A DNA stretch of 64,000 nucleotides from Pseudomonas wuhanensis (GTDB taxonomy: Bacteria > Pseudomonadota > Gammaproteobacteria > Pseudomonadales > Pseudomonadaceae), in NCBI RefSeq assembly GCF_030687395.1, contig NZ_CP117430.1, forward strand, positions 1,240,001 to 1,304,000. The letters run 5' to 3'. Position numbers and translations under genes: made by a program. This document shows positions 37,293 to 47,002 of this stretch, in pieces (within the stretch, counting starts at the first letter, position 1; every line of letters starts with the position of its first letter). The notes under the pieces were generated by a model. It saw only the letters and a program-made list of their open reading frames with translations, made no database searches and was not told the origin of the DNA.

Positions 37293-37760
37293 ATGTTCTT
37301 CCTGATCGCCTACATCAGCAGCGTCGTGCTGATCAATTACGCCTTTTCCAGCGCCCCGCACCTGGACATCATCTGGTCGGCCTGGGGTGGTCTGGTGTTC
37401 GTGCTGCGCGACATGGTGCAAACCCGTTTCGGTCACGGCGCGCTCGCGGCGATGCTGGTGGCGCTGGTGCTGTCCTATGTCACTTCCGACCCGTCCATTG
37501 CCTTGGCCAGCGCTACGGCGTTCGCGGTGTCCGAGTGTATCGACTGGCTGGTGTTCAGCATCACCAAGCGTCCATTGCACGATCGCCTGTGGATAAGTTC
37601 GGCGCTGAGCATCCCGCTGGACACCTTCATCTTCTTCGGCATGATCGATGCTTTCACTCCGGCCGTGATCCTCACCGCCATGGGTTCGAAGTTCGCAGGT
37701 GTGACGGTCGTATGGCTGATCATGGCCTGGCGCTTGCGTAATCAGGCTGTCGCCAGCTGA
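37293..37760 (+). CDS. VUT family membrane transporter (queuosine-precursor-transporter-like)
   Basis: A 155-residue integral membrane protein with about five hydrophobic segments (MFFLIAYISSVVLINYAF; GALAAMLVALVLSYV; IALASATAFAVSECIDWLVF; FIFFGMIDAFTPAVIL; VTVVWLIMAW). The conserved SECIDWLVF region matches the VUT/YhhQ superfamily, whose best-known members import preQ0 or preQ1. This short form may have another substrate. ATG 37293 is used; a TTG 21 bases upstream is less likely. No preQ1 riboswitch is visible upstream. Confidence 0.83.
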   Translation: MFFLIAYISSVVLINYAFSSAPHLDIIWSAWGGLVFVLRDMVQTRFGHGALAAMLVALVLSYVTSDPSIALASATAFAVSECIDWLVFSITKRPLHDRLWISSALSIPLDTFIFFGMIDAFTPAVILTAMGSKFAGVTVVWLIMAWRLRNQAVAS

Positions 37761-37859
37761 AGCCAAACCCTCAGGTTCATGTAAAATGCCGCGCTTTCTC
37801 CCCATGGGAAGCGTGCCAGGCACCGCATCCCTCGATGATCCGCTTCTTGAGGACCTGAG

Positions 37860-39041
37860 ATGACCCGTATCGGAACTCCATTGTCGCCAACCGCGACCCG
37901 CGTATTGCTGTGTGGCTGTGGTGAGTTGGGCAAGGAGGTGGTGATCGAGCTGCAACGCCTGGGCGTTGAAGTGATTGCCGTGGATCGCTACGCCAATGCG
38001 CCGGCCATGCAAGTCGCCCATCGCAGCCATGTGATCAACATGCTCGACGGCGCCGCCCTGCGTGCAGTGATCGAAGCCGAGAAGCCGGACTTCATCGTGC
38101 CGGAAATCGAAGCCATCGCCACCGCGACCCTGGTGGAGCTGGAGTCCGAAGGCTTCACCGTGATTCCGACCGCCCGCGCCGCACAGCTGACCATGAACCG
38201 CGAAGGCATCCGTCGCCTGGCCGCTGAAGAGCTGGGTCTGCCGACGTCGCCGTACCACTTCGCCGACACCTTCGAGGACTACAGCAAGGCTGTCGAAAAT
38301 CTGGGTTTCCCATGCGTGGTCAAACCGGTCATGAGTTCCTCGGGCAAAGGCCAGAGCCTGCTGCGCAGCGTTGATGACGTGCAGAAGGCCTGGGATTACG
38401 CTCAAGAAGGTGGCCGCGCCGGTAAAGGTCGCGTGATCATCGAAGGCTTCATCGACTTCGACTACGAAATCACCCTGCTGACCGTGCGCCACGTTGGCGG
38501 CACTACGTTCTGCGCGCCGGTTGGCCACCGTCAGGAGAAGGGCGACTACCAGGAATCCTGGCAGCCACAAGCCATGAGCCCGGTTGCTCTGGCTGAATCC
38601 GAGCGCGTTGCCAAAGCGGTGACCGAAGCCCTGGGTGGCCGTGGTCTGTTTGGCGTCGAGCTGTTCATCAAAGGTGATCAGGTCTGGTTCAGCGAAGTCT
38701 CGCCGCGCCCCCATGACACCGGTCTGGTGACTCTGATTTCCCAGGACCTGTCGCAGTTCGCGCTGCACGCACGGGCGATCCTGGGCCTGCCGATTCCATT
38801 GATCCGTCAGTTCGGCCCATCGGCTTCGGCGGTGATTCTGGTGGAAGGGCAGTCGGCTCAGACCGCATTCGCCAATTTGGGCGCTGCGTTGAGCGAGCCG
38901 GATACTGCATTGCGTCTGTTCGGCAAGCCTGAGGTTAATGGCCAGCGTCGGATGGGTGTGGCGTTGGCGCGTGATGAGTCGATCGAGGCTGCACGGGCAA
39001 AAGCGACCCGCGCTTCTCAGGCTGTTGTTGTAGAGCTGTAA
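37860..39041 (+). CDS. purT: Formate-dependent phosphoribosylglycinamide formyltransferase
   Basis: A 393-residue ATP-grasp enzyme that makes formyl-GAR from GAR, formate and ATP, a folate-independent alternative to PurN. Motifs: N-terminal [12 protein letters not shown], substrate segment [12 protein letters not shown], the ATP-grasp core [13 protein letters not shown], and the metal-binding [21 protein letters not shown] near 37781 is a possible -10, and GAGG precedes the ATG. It stands alone and supplies a second purine step in this window besides purL. Confidence 0.96.
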   Translation: MTRIGTPLSPTATRVLLCGCGELGKEVVIELQRLGVEVIAVDRYANAPAMQVAHRSHVINMLDGAALRAVIEAEKPDFIVPEIEAIATATLVELESEGFTVIPTARAAQLTMNREGIRRLAAEELGLPTSPYHFADTFEDYSKAVENLGFPCVVKPVMSSSGKGQSLLRSVDDVQKAWDYAQEGGRAGKGRVIIEGFIDFDYEITLLTVRHVGGTTFCAPVGHRQEKGDYQESWQPQAMSPVALAESERVAKAVTEALGGRGLFGVELFIKGDQVWFSEVSPRPHDTGLVTLISQDLSQFALHARAILGLPIPLIRQFGPSASAVILVEGQSAQTAFANLGAALSEPDTALRLFGKPEVNGQRRMGVALARDESIEAARAKATRASQAVVVEL

Positions 39042-39053
39042 ACCGAGGCGCGG

Positions 39054-39161
39054 CTATCGCGGGCAAGTCGAATCGTCGCACCGCCGCTCCCACAGGATTT
39101 AGGTTGTTCGCAGATGTTGTGTACACCCAAAACCTGTGGGAGCGGGCTTGCCCGCGATGGC
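39054..39161. repeat. REP pair with one interrupted arm
   Basis: The right arm (about 39135-39161) is a standard TGTGGGAGCGGGCTTGCCCG. The left arm (39054-39095) has about 18 extra bases (TCGAATCGTCGCACCGCC) between GCGGGCAAG and GCTCCCACA, so it cannot form the normal hairpin. Confidence 0.8.
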
Positions 39162-39167
39162 GGTCTA

Positions 39168-40484
39168 TCAGGCCACCCGATTCAAATCGTTATGCCGCGT
39201 CTCCTTCAGGCACAGCACCGCAATCAAGCTCAGCACCGCCGCCCCCGACACATACCCGCCGACATAACTCAAACCGCCCATCGCCACCAGTTTTTGCGCA
39301 AAGAACGGCGCCGCCGAGGCTCCGACGATCCCGCCCAGGTTGTAGGCCGCCGATGCGCCGGTATAGCGCACGTGGGTTGGAAACAGCTCTGGCAGCAGCG
39401 CGCCCATCGGCGCAAATGTCACGCCCATCAGAAACAGTTCGATGCACAGGAACAGCGCCACGCCCCAGGTCGAGCCTTGGGTCAGCAGCGGTTCCATCAG
39501 GAATCCGGACAGAACCGCCAGCACACCACCGATGATCAGCACCGGTTTGCGCCCGAAACGATCACTCGCCCAAGCCGACAGCGGTGTTGCGGCCGCCATG
39601 AACAGCACGGCGAAACACAGCAGGCCGAGGAAGGTTTCTCGGGTGTAACCGAGCGTCGACACGCCATAGCTCAACGAAAACACCGTTGATATGTAGAACA
39701 GCGCGTAGCACACCACCATCGCCCCGGCCCCCAGCAGCATCGGTGCCCAGTATTGGCTGAACAGCTCGACCAGCGGGATTTTCACTCGTTCCTGACGAGC
39801 CATGGCGTTGGCGAACACCGGGGTTTCGTGGAGCTTGAGGCGCACGTACAAGCCCACCATCACCAGCGCGGCACTGAGCAGGAACGGAATCCGCCAGCCC
39901 CACGAACGGAACTGCTCGTCGTTCAGGCTCATGGCCAGGGTCAGGAACAGGCCGTTGGCCGCCAGAAACCCGATCGATGGACCGAGTTGCGGGAACATGC
40001 CGTACCAGGCGCGCTTGCCTTTGGGCGCGTTCTCCGTGGCCAGCAATGCGGCGCCGCCCCATTCACCGCCCAGCCCCAGGCCCTGGCCGAAGCGCAGTAC
40101 GCAAAGCAGGATCGGCGCCCAGGCGCCAATGCTGTCGTAACCCGGCAGCACGCCAATCAGCGTGGTACACACGCCCATCAATAGCAGGGAAGCGACCAGT
40201 GTCGATTTACGCCCGATGCGGTCACCGAAGTGGCCGAACAGCGCCGAACCCAGTGGCCGCGCAAGGAAGGCGATACCGAAGGTGAGGAACGCCGACAGCA
40301 TCTGGGCAGTGCCGGAGGTTTGCGGAAAAAACACCGGACCGATCACCAGCGCAGCGGCGGTGGCATAGACGTAGAAATCGTAGAACTCGATGGCTGTGCC
40401 GATGAAACTCGCGGTGGCTACTCGGGTGGCGGAGTTGGTTGGTTGGACAGGCGCGGTGTCGCTGAACGTTGTGCTGGTCGTCAT
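39168..40484 (-). CDS. MFS transporter, metabolite:H+ symporter (MHS) family
   Basis: A 438-residue permease with 12 predicted membrane segments. MHS-family marks are GTAIEFYDFYVYATAAAL in TM1, GHFGDRIGRKSTL between TM2 and TM3, and RFGQGLGLGGEWGGAALL in TM4. Relatives carry organic acids, proline/betaine or shikimate with protons; the substrate here is unknown. ATG 40484 (MTTSTTFSDTAPVQP) has AGGGA 8 bases upstream. The gene is isolated, with a REP element downstream. Confidence 0.9.
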   Translation of the reverse strand: MTTSTTFSDTAPVQPTNSATRVATASFIGTAIEFYDFYVYATAAALVIGPVFFPQTSGTAQMLSAFLTFGIAFLARPLGSALFGHFGDRIGRKSTLVASLLLMGVCTTLIGVLPGYDSIGAWAPILLCVLRFGQGLGLGGEWGGAALLATENAPKGKRAWYGMFPQLGPSIGFLAANGLFLTLAMSLNDEQFRSWGWRIPFLLSAALVMVGLYVRLKLHETPVFANAMARQERVKIPLVELFSQYWAPMLLGAGAMVVCYALFYISTVFSLSYGVSTLGYTRETFLGLLCFAVLFMAAATPLSAWASDRFGRKPVLIIGGVLAVLSGFLMEPLLTQGSTWGVALFLCIELFLMGVTFAPMGALLPELFPTHVRYTGASAAYNLGGIVGASAAPFFAQKLVAMGGLSYVGGYVSGAAVLSLIAVLCLKETRHNDLNRVA

Positions 40485-40737
40485 GCGGTAATCCCTGACA
40501 GTCATGTGCCCCAGTGGAGCGAATTATTATGGTCGAATACCCAGGGATGTGGGTTGAGATACGGTCGCTGTTCAAGGTAGGAACAGTCGTCGCAGTGGTG
40601 CGGATATTGTCGATGAACTGGCCGGAACCTGCTGCGTGCGGGGTAAGCACGTGGTTCGGCGGAGGCTTGGGTAAGCAGCTTGATTATAGGAAGGCGGCTA
40701 ATGATTCAACAAGCGGCTTGGAGGATGCGATGGCTTT
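40485..40737. other. Intergenic region upstream of the MFS gene
   Basis: Together with the adjoining REP element this makes a ~410-bp gene-free stretch. An ORF (40514-40804) runs into the repeat and matches nothing I know, so I reject it. The MFS promoter should lie here, but I cannot place it confidently. Confidence 0.4.
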
Positions 40738-40884
40738 TGTGGCGAGGGAGCTTGCTCCCGCTCGGGCGCGTAGCGGCCGCAAAATGGCTGAATGCGTTCG
40801 TTAAGCATCATCGTAGCTGATCGGGCCTGCTTCGCAGGCCAGCGGGAGCAAGCTCCCTCGCCACAGGCAAGCCCCCTCGCCACA
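40738..40884. repeat. REP-like pair, GTGGCGAGGGAGCTTGCTCCC class, plus extra half arm
   Basis: Inverted arms TTGTGGCGAGGGAGCTTGCT... (40738-40763) and complement (40841-40865). A third, shorter copy (GCAAGCCCCCTCGCCACA, 40867-40884) of the related subclass follows directly. The spacer contains its own GGCCTGC-TTC-GCAGGCC hairpin. Confidence 0.87.
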
Positions 40885-40894
40885 AGGAATTGCG

Positions 40895-42136
40895 TCAGAT
40901 TTTGGAAAGGGCCGGTACTGAGCTGGTATGCCAGATCAGCACGCGCGTGACGCGATTGTCTTCCGTCTCCAGAATTTCCAGCCGATAACGCCCGATCTTC
41001 AGGCAGACCGCGCTGTCCGGAATCGTTTCCAGCGCCTCGGTCACCAACCCGTTAAGGGTTTTCGGACCATCGCTGGGCAAGTGCCAGCCAAGGCTTTTGT
41101 TCAATTCGCGAATCGACGCCGCACCCTCGATGACCAGACGACCATCGGCCTGCGGATGGATGTGCGGGTTATCCAGGCTGTGCTGGCTTTCGAATTCACC
41201 GACGATTTCTTCGAGAATGTCTTCCAGGGTCACGATGCCCAGCACTTCTCCGTATTCGTCGACCACCATTCCCAAGCGCCGCTGCTGCTTGTGGAAATTC
41301 AGCAATTGCAGCTGCAGCGGGGTGCTTTCCGGTACGAAGTACGGTTCGTGACTGGCTGCCAGCAGCGCTTCCAGGGTCAGGCTTGAATCCGGCAATAAAT
41401 GACGGATCTGGCGGGTGTTGAGCACCGCTTCGACCTGGTTGATGTCGCTGTGGAATACCGGCAGGCGGGTGCGCCTGTTATGGCGCAGTTGCTCGATGAT
41501 TTCTTCGAGGGAGTCGTCCAGATTGATTCCGTCGACGTCACTGCGCGGCACCAGAATATCGTTGACCGTAATGTTATCCAGTGCGTGGATGCCTGACAGC
41601 GAATGCGGGCGACTGGCTGCGTGTTCGTGATCGTCGCGCCGATCTGCCGGCGCCTCGTCTTCGCTTTGCTGCACCACGTTGATTTTGCGGGCGAATGGTC
41701 GCATTAGCAGTTGGCTGATGGCATTGAGTAGCCAGGCAGCCGGGTAGACGATCCTCAAGGGTACGCCGAGCAGTGTGTTACCCAGGGTCAGTACGGCATC
41801 CGGATAGCGCGCGGCAAGGGTGCGCGGCAGGTAGTCGGCGAACACCAGCAACACCGCGCTGGCACCGAGGCAGGCAATCCATGGGCCGTTTTGCGCCCAG
41901 GTGAAAATCGCTAGCAAGGTGCTGATGACCACCACCAGCGCGCGACACAGGGTGTTGCAGAGAATCAGGCTGCTGAGTGGGAAACTCAGCTTGGCCACGG
42001 GTTTGTCGCTCGAACGCGAGGCCGTTCGCTGGGCCAGCAAGTGCTGTTGTGCAATTTCGATGGCGGTAAACAGCCCCGACCATAAAATCAGCAGGGCCAG
42101 CACCGCGAGCATCGGCCCTATGGGCAAGTCGTCCAT
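40895..42136 (-). CDS. CNNM/CorC-type transporter with CBS domains
   Basis: A 413-residue membrane protein: DUF21/CNNM transmembrane domain (about 1-170, with four hydrophobic segments) and two CBS domains (about 190-310: DILVPRSDVDGIN, LPVFHSDINQ, MVVDEYGEVLGIVTLEDILEEIVGE in pieces). The C-terminal CorC/HlyC domain follows (about 325-405). Homologues are implicated in magnesium/cobalt efflux. It lies 12 bases after the CcsA-like gene and is cotranscribed with it. Confidence 0.92.
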   Translation of the reverse strand: MDDLPIGPMLAVLALLILWSGLFTAIEIAQQHLLAQRTASRSSDKPVAKLSFPLSSLILCNTLCRALVVVISTLLAIFTWAQNGPWIACLGASAVLLVFADYLPRTLAARYPDAVLTLGNTLLGVPLRIVYPAAWLLNAISQLLMRPFARKINVVQQSEDEAPADRRDDHEHAASRPHSLSGIHALDNITVNDILVPRSDVDGINLDDSLEEIIEQLRHNRRTRLPVFHSDINQVEAVLNTRQIRHLLPDSSLTLEALLAASHEPYFVPESTPLQLQLLNFHKQQRRLGMVVDEYGEVLGIVTLEDILEEIVGEFESQHSLDNPHIHPQADGRLVIEGAASIRELNKSLGWHLPSDGPKTLNGLVTEALETIPDSAVCLKIGRYRLEILETEDNRVTRVLIWHTSSVPALSKI

Positions 42137-42148
42137 TAATGCCGCCCG

Positions 42149-42961
42149 TCAGATATGCAGAATGTATTCGCGGACCAGCTTGCTGCCGAAATACGCCAGC
42201 ATCAGCAGGCAAAAACCGGCAAGGGTCCAGCGGATGGCTTTGTGTCCGCGCCAGCCGAGGCGGTTACGTCCCCAAAGCAACACGCTGAACACAATCCAGG
42301 CCAGGCACGCCAGCAGGGTTTTATGCACCAGGTGCTGGGCGAACAGATTCTCGACGAACAGCCAGCCGGAGATCAGTGACAGCGACAGCAGGCTCCAGCC
42401 AGCCCAGAGGAAACCAAACAGCAGGCTTTCCATGGTTTGCAGCGGCGGGAAATTCTTGATCAGCCCGGACGGATGCTTGTGTTTGAGCTGATGGTCCTGA
42501 ACCAGCAGCAGCAAAGCCTGGAACACCGCGATGGTGAACATGCCGTAAGCGAGGATCGACAAGAGGATGTGGGCGAGGATGCCTGGCTCTTCGTCAATGA
42601 TCTGCACTGTACCGGCAGGGGCAAACTGTGCCAGCAGCACGGTGGCGGCGCCCAGCGGGAACAGCAATAGCAGCAGGTTTTCCACCGGAATCCGCGAGCA
42701 GGCCAGCAAGGTCAGGGCGATGACCGCTGCGGCAATCAGGCTGGCGGCGCTGAAAAAGTCCAGGGCCAGGCCGATCGGTGTCAGCAGATAGGTGATCAGG
42801 CTGACGCTGTGGGCCAGCACGGCCAGCACACCGAGCGTGACCAGCAGGCGCTTGTTCGCCTTGGCGCCGGTGGCCAGACGAGTGCCCTGATAGAGAGTCG
42901 CAGCGGCATATAAGCAGGCGGCGGCGAGGGTGGTAAGCAAACTGGGTGACAAGGGGAGCAT
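42149..42961 (-). CDS. CcsA/YpjD-like cytochrome c assembly family membrane protein
   Basis: A 270-residue protein with about eight membrane segments. It has the CcsA-family tryptophan-containing region FGFLWAGWSLLSLSLISGW and conserved histidines (HILLSILAYGMF; HKTLLACLAWIVF) that bind or pass heme in related proteins. YpjD-type members next to ffh are common in gammaproteobacteria, and their exact role is unsettled. ATG 42961 (MLPLSPSLLTTLAA) is used; a longer frame crosses the ffh promoter. It is divergent from ffh. Confidence 0.88.
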   Translation of the reverse strand: MLPLSPSLLTTLAAACLYAAATLYQGTRLATGAKANKRLLVTLGVLAVLAHSVSLITYLLTPIGLALDFFSAASLIAAAVIALTLLACSRIPVENLLLLLFPLGAATVLLAQFAPAGTVQIIDEEPGILAHILLSILAYGMFTIAVFQALLLLVQDHQLKHKHPSGLIKNFPPLQTMESLLFGFLWAGWSLLSLSLISGWLFVENLFAQHLVHKTLLACLAWIVFSVLLWGRNRLGWRGHKAIRWTLAGFCLLMLAYFGSKLVREYILHI

Positions 42962-43171
42962 AAATCCTGTTAGGCAAGCCCGAAAGGCGCTGAGTTTGGC
43001 ATAGAACCCCCACAGCACGAAAGACCATGCAACCTGACGGCGAGGTGTCCGCCAGACGCAGTCTTCGCTATAATCCGCGACCTGCCCACGCCGCAGGCTC
43101 GCCGAGCACATGTTTATTCCGGTCTGGGCCGCCATTATCCCGGTCTACACAGGGCCTGAAAGGATCGCGCA

Positions 43172-44548
43172 ATGTTTGAAAACTTAACCGACCGTCTCTC
43201 GCAGACGCTGCGCCATGTCACCGGCAAGGCCAAGCTGACCGAAGACAACATCAAAGACACCCTGCGCGAAGTGCGCATGGCGCTGCTCGAGGCCGACGTC
43301 GCCTTGCCGGTGGTCAAAGACTTCGTCAATTCGGTCAAGGAACGTGCTGTTGGCACCGAGGTGTCGCGCAGCCTGACGCCGGGCCAGGCCTTCGTGAAAA
43401 TCGTCCAGGCCGAACTCGAAAGCCTGATGGGCGCGGCCAACGAAGACCTGAACCTGAGCGCCGTTCCTCCTGCCGTCGTGTTGATGGCCGGTTTGCAAGG
43501 TGCGGGTAAAACCACCACCGCCGGCAAACTGGCGCGCTTTCTTAAAGAACGCAAGAAGAAGTCGGTCATGGTCGTGTCCGCGGACGTTTACCGTCCGGCG
43601 GCGATCAAGCAGCTTGAAATGCTCGCGGGTGAAATTGGCGTTACCTTCTTCCCGTCCGACCTGAGCCAGAAGCCGGTCGACATCGCGCAAGCCGCTATTA
43701 AAGAAGCAAAACTGAAATTCATCGACGTGGTCATCGTCGATACCGCCGGTCGTCTGCACATCGACGAAGAGATGATGGGCGAGATCAAGGCGCTGCACGC
43801 CGCGATCAACCCGGTTGAAACCCTGTTCGTGGTCGATGCCATGACCGGCCAGGACGCCGCCAACACGGCCAAGGCCTTCGGCGATGCGCTGCCGCTGACC
43901 GGTGTGATCCTGACCAAGGTCGACGGCGATGCTCGTGGCGGTGCCGCGCTGTCGGTACGTGCCATCACCGGCAAGCCGATCAAGTTCATCGGTATGGGCG
44001 AGAAGAGCGAAGCGCTCGAACCGTTCCATCCTGAGCGTATTGCGTCGCGCATCCTTGGCATGGGCGACGTGCTCAGCCTGATCGAGCAGGCTGAACAGAC
44101 CCTCGACAAAGACAAGGCCGATAAACTGGCCAAGAAGCTGAAGAAGGGCAAGGGCTTCGATCTCGAAGACTTCCGCGATCAGCTGCAACAGATGAAGAAC
44201 ATGGGCGGCCTCGGCGGCCTCATGGACAAACTGCCGAACATCGGCGGCGTGAATCTGGCGCAAATGGGCAACGCCCAGGGCGCGGCAGAGAAACAGTTCA
44301 AGCAGATGGAAGCCATCATCAACTCCATGACCCCGGCCGAGCGCCGCGACCCCGAGCTGATCAGCGGTTCGCGCAAGCGCCGGATCGCCATGGGTTCCGG
44401 CACTCAGGTGCAGGATATCGGTCGCTTGATCAAGCAGCACAAGCAGATGCAGAAGATGATGAAAAAATTCTCCGCGAAAGGCGGCATGGCTAAAATGATG
44501 CGCGGCATGGGCGGTATGTTGCCCGGCGGCGGTATGCCGAAAATGTAA
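43172..44548 (+). CDS. ffh: Signal recognition particle protein Ffh
   Basis: A 458-residue SRP54 homologue that targets nascent membrane proteins to FtsY and the translocon with 4.5S RNA. The N domain occupies about 1-85. The GTPase has GLQGAGKTTTAGKLA, DTAGRLHIDEEMM and TKVDGDARGGAALS. The methionine-rich M domain (~325-458) ends in repeated GGM motifs (MMRGMGGMLPGGGMP). It is full length and divergent from the CcsA-like gene. Confidence 0.97.
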   Translation: MFENLTDRLSQTLRHVTGKAKLTEDNIKDTLREVRMALLEADVALPVVKDFVNSVKERAVGTEVSRSLTPGQAFVKIVQAELESLMGAANEDLNLSAVPPAVVLMAGLQGAGKTTTAGKLARFLKERKKKSVMVVSADVYRPAAIKQLEMLAGEIGVTFFPSDLSQKPVDIAQAAIKEAKLKFIDVVIVDTAGRLHIDEEMMGEIKALHAAINPVETLFVVDAMTGQDAANTAKAFGDALPLTGVILTKVDGDARGGAALSVRAITGKPIKFIGMGEKSEALEPFHPERIASRILGMGDVLSLIEQAEQTLDKDKADKLAKKLKKGKGFDLEDFRDQLQQMKNMGGLGGLMDKLPNIGGVNLAQMGNAQGAAEKQFKQMEAIINSMTPAERRDPELISGSRKRRIAMGSGTQVQDIGRLIKQHKQMQKMMKKFSAKGGMAKMMRGMGGMLPGGGMPKM

Positions 44549-44697
44549 AGTATTTACGCAAGGGCTTGCCCTTGCATCTCCCACAAGGAAGTGGGATCTC
44601 CAGCAAACCCGCACTTGGCGGGAGCTGACTGGCCATTTTCAACGATGGCTCTATAGCAAATCTGGATGGCGACCGATAGGTCGCCGGAAAAAGACAT

Positions 44698-44753
44698 TTG
44701 CAAAAGTCCGGATATTCCTTAGAATATGCGGCCTTTCGGGCACCTATGCCCGC
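44698..44753 (+). promoter_or_regulatory. Promoter and leader hairpin of the rpsP operon
   Basis: TTGCAA (44698-44703) and TAGAAT (44720-44725) are 16 bases apart, predicting a start near 44732. The leader then carries CGGGCA-CCTA-TGCCCG (about 44738-44753). Ribosomal protein operons are often controlled by leader structures, but nothing here proves it. Confidence 0.5.
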
Positions 44754-44797
44754 TGTGCCTTTAGATTTGCAGCACCGACTACAGGAACGATGTTCAC

Positions 44798-45049
44798 ATG
44801 CTAACAATCCGTCTTGCCCTTGGCGGCTCCAAAAAGCGCCCGTTTTACCACTTGACCGTAACCGACAGCCGCAACCCGCGCGACGGTTCGCACAAGGAAC
44901 AGGTTGGTTTCTTCAACCCTGTTGCTCGTGGTCAAGAAGTTCGTCTGTCCGTGAACCAAGAGCGCGTAGCCTACTGGCTGAGCGTTGGTGCACAACCTTC
45001 TGAGCGCGTTGCTCAGTTGTTGAAGGAATCTGCTAAGGCTGCGGCCTGA
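44798..45049 (+). CDS. rpsP: 30S ribosomal protein S16
   Basis: An 83-residue bS16 ([19 protein letters not shown]...[11 protein letters not shown]), a primary assembly protein of the small subunit. It is first gene of the conserved rpsP-rimM-trmD-rplS operon. CAGGAACG precedes the ATG. rimM starts 5 bases after the stop. Confidence 0.98.
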   Translation: MLTIRLALGGSKKRPFYHLTVTDSRNPRDGSHKEQVGFFNPVARGQEVRLSVNQERVAYWLSVGAQPSERVAQLLKESAKAAA

Positions 45050-45054
45050 GCTAT

Positions 45055-45591
45055 ATGAACGCGACGCCAGCTGTTGCCGATGATTTGATCGTTATTGGCA
45101 AAATTTATTCTGTTCATGGCGTTCGCGGCGAAGTGAAGGTGTATTCCTTTACTGATCCAACTGAAAACCTGTTGCAGTACAAAACCTGGACGCTCAAGCG
45201 CGAAGGTAATGTGAAACAGGTTGAGCTGGTCAGCGGACGTGGGAGCGACAAGTTCCTGGTCGCAAAGCTCAAGGGTCTTGATGATCGTGAAGAAGCGCGT
45301 CTTCTGGCTGGTTATGAGATCTGTGTGCCGCGCAACCTGTTCCCTGAATTGACCGACGGCGAGTACTACTGGTACCAGCTGGAAGGTCTGAAGGTTATTG
45401 ATCAGCTCGGGCAATTGCTCGGGAAAATCGATCATCTTCTGGAAACCGGCGCCAATGATGTAATGGTGGTCAAGCCTTGCGCTGGCAGCCTGGATGATCG
45501 CGAACGCCTGTTGCCCTATACGGAGCAATGCGTGTTGGCTGTCGACCTTGCCGCAGGCGAGATGAAGGTGGAATGGGATGCGGACTTCTAA
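45055..45591 (+). CDS. rimM: Ribosome maturation factor RimM
   Basis: A 178-residue protein with an N-terminal RimM beta-barrel ([20 protein letters not shown]) and a PRC-barrel C-terminal domain ([13 protein letters not shown]...). It binds S19 and assists 30S head maturation. ATG 45055 follows rpsP closely. The operon position supports the call. Confidence 0.96.
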   Translation: MNATPAVADDLIVIGKIYSVHGVRGEVKVYSFTDPTENLLQYKTWTLKREGNVKQVELVSGRGSDKFLVAKLKGLDDREEARLLAGYEICVPRNLFPELTDGEYYWYQLEGLKVIDQLGQLLGKIDHLLETGANDVMVVKPCAGSLDDRERLLPYTEQCVLAVDLAAGEMKVEWDADF

Positions 45592-45593
45592 GC

Positions 45594-46346
45594 GTGGCTA
45601 ACCTGCGCGTAGAAGTGATCAGTTTGTTTCCCGAGATGTTCTCCGCCATCAGCGAGTACGGCATCACCAGTCGGGCGGTGAAACAGGGGCTGTTGCAGCT
45701 CACCTGTTGGAATCCGCGAGACTACACGACGGATCGGCATCACACTGTGGACGATCGCCCATTTGGCGGTGGTCCGGGCATGGTGATGAAGATCAAGCCC
45801 CTGGAAGATGCTTTGGTTCAGGCCAAGGCAGCAGCCGGGGAGGCGGCGAAGGTGATTTACCTGTCCCCCCAAGGCCGTCAACTGACTCAGTCGGCGGTAC
45901 GCGAGTTGGCGAATCTGGATGCATTGATCCTGATTGCCGGCCGCTATGAAGGTATTGACGAGCGTTTTATTGATGCTCATGTCGATGAAGAGTGGTCGAT
46001 TGGCGACTATGTACTGTCTGGCGGCGAGCTGCCGGCGATGGTCCTGATCGATGCGGTTACACGACTGCTGCCTGGAGCTTTAGGGCATGCGGACTCCGCC
46101 GAGGAAGATTCCTTTACGGATGGTTTGCTGGATTGCCCGCACTACACCCGACCGGAGGTGTATGCGGATCAGCGTGTTCCCGACGTATTGCTAAGTGGCA
46201 ATCACGCGCATATCCGGCGTTGGCGTTTACAGCAGTCCCTTGGTAGGACCTTTGAACGACGCGCCGATCTTCTGGAAAGCCGCTCGCTTTCTGGAGAAGA
46301 GAAGAAGCTGCTCGAGGAATACATCCGCGAGCGGGACGATAGTTAA
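45594..46346 (+). CDS. trmD: tRNA (guanine-37-N1)-methyltransferase
   Basis: A 250-residue SPOUT methyltransferase that makes m1G37 and prevents frameshifting at CCN codons. Motifs: [35 protein letters not shown], the knot segment [11 protein letters not shown] and [19 protein letters not shown] 45594 ([14 protein letters not shown]) gives the usual length. An ATG at 45573 inside rimM is an alternative. It belongs to the rpsP operon. Confidence 0.96.
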   Translation: MANLRVEVISLFPEMFSAISEYGITSRAVKQGLLQLTCWNPRDYTTDRHHTVDDRPFGGGPGMVMKIKPLEDALVQAKAAAGEAAKVIYLSPQGRQLTQSAVRELANLDALILIAGRYEGIDERFIDAHVDEEWSIGDYVLSGGELPAMVLIDAVTRLLPGALGHADSAEEDSFTDGLLDCPHYTRPEVYADQRVPDVLLSGNHAHIRRWRLQQSLGRTFERRADLLESRSLSGEEKKLLEEYIRERDDS

Positions 46347-46391
46347 CAACGTATCGATGGTAGATCCGACGATTTACCTTAGGAGCACAGC

Positions 46392-46742
46392 ATGACTAAC
46401 AAAATCATCCTTGCACTCGAAGCAGAGCAGATGACCAAAGAGATCCCTACCTTTGCCCCGGGCGACACCATTGTCGTTCAGGTGAAAGTGAAGGAAGGTG
46501 ATCGTTCGCGTCTGCAAGCGTTCGAAGGCGTCGTTATCGCCAAGCGTAACCGCGGCGTAAACAGTGCTTTCACCGTTCGTAAAATCTCCAACGGTGTTGG
46601 CGTAGAGCGTACTTTCCAGACCTACAGCCCGCAAATCGACAGCATGGCCGTTAAGCGTCGCGGTGACGTACGTAAAGCCAAGCTGTACTACCTGCGTGAC
46701 CTGTCCGGTAAAGCAGCTCGCATCAAGGAAAAACTGGCTTAA
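46392..46742 (+). CDS. rplS: 50S ribosomal protein L19
   Basis: A 116-residue bL19 ([49 protein letters not shown]) located at the 30S-50S interface. TTAGGAG stands 9 bases before the ATG. It is last gene of the rpsP operon, followed by a terminator hairpin. Confidence 0.98.
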
Positions 46743-46792
46743 GTCCAGCTTCCGATGCCGAAACGCCGGCCTGTTCAGGCTGGCGATTCAAG

Positions 46793-46829
46793 AAAATGCC
46801 TCGTATCGAAAGATGCGGGGCATTTTTCG
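46793..46829 (+). terminator. Probable terminator of the rpsP-rplS operon
   Basis: AAAATGCC and GGCATTTTT flank an inner imperfect CGTATC/GATGCG stem, with a T5 tail, about 50 bases beyond the rplS stop. Confidence 0.8.
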
Positions 46830-46842
46830 TTATGGTGCGGAA

Positions 46843-46937
46843 CCTGTAGGCGCGAGGCTGCCCGCGAAGAGGGTGTGACAGTCGATATTGATGTTGCCTG
46901 GTACGCCGCCTTCTCGGGCAGGCCCGCTCCAGCAAGG
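46843..46937. repeat. Degenerate REP pair
   Basis: CCTGTAGGCGCGAGGCTGCCCGCGAAG and, inverted, CTTCTCGGGCAGGCCCGCTCCAGCAAGG are diverged REP arms (GGCGCGAGG for GGGAGCGGG) around a 40-bp spacer. A G9 run follows at 46936-46944, an unusual homopolymer. Confidence 0.65.
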
Positions 46938-46969
46938 GGGGGGGCGGCATTGAGGGTTTTTTTCTGCGC

Positions 46970-47002
46970 AAAAAAACGCCCCGAACAAGTCGGGGCGTTT
47001 TC
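46970..47002 (-). terminator. Rho-independent terminator of suhB
   Basis: Read on the minus strand, AAAACGCCCCGA-CTTGT-TCGGGGCGTTTTTT is a perfect 12-bp stem with a T-run, 18 bases beyond the suhB stop. Confidence 0.93.

Noticed and set aside
40514..40804. 96-codon ORF upstream of the MFS gene
   Set aside because: No ribosome binding site or family match, and the C-terminal third is REP sequence.
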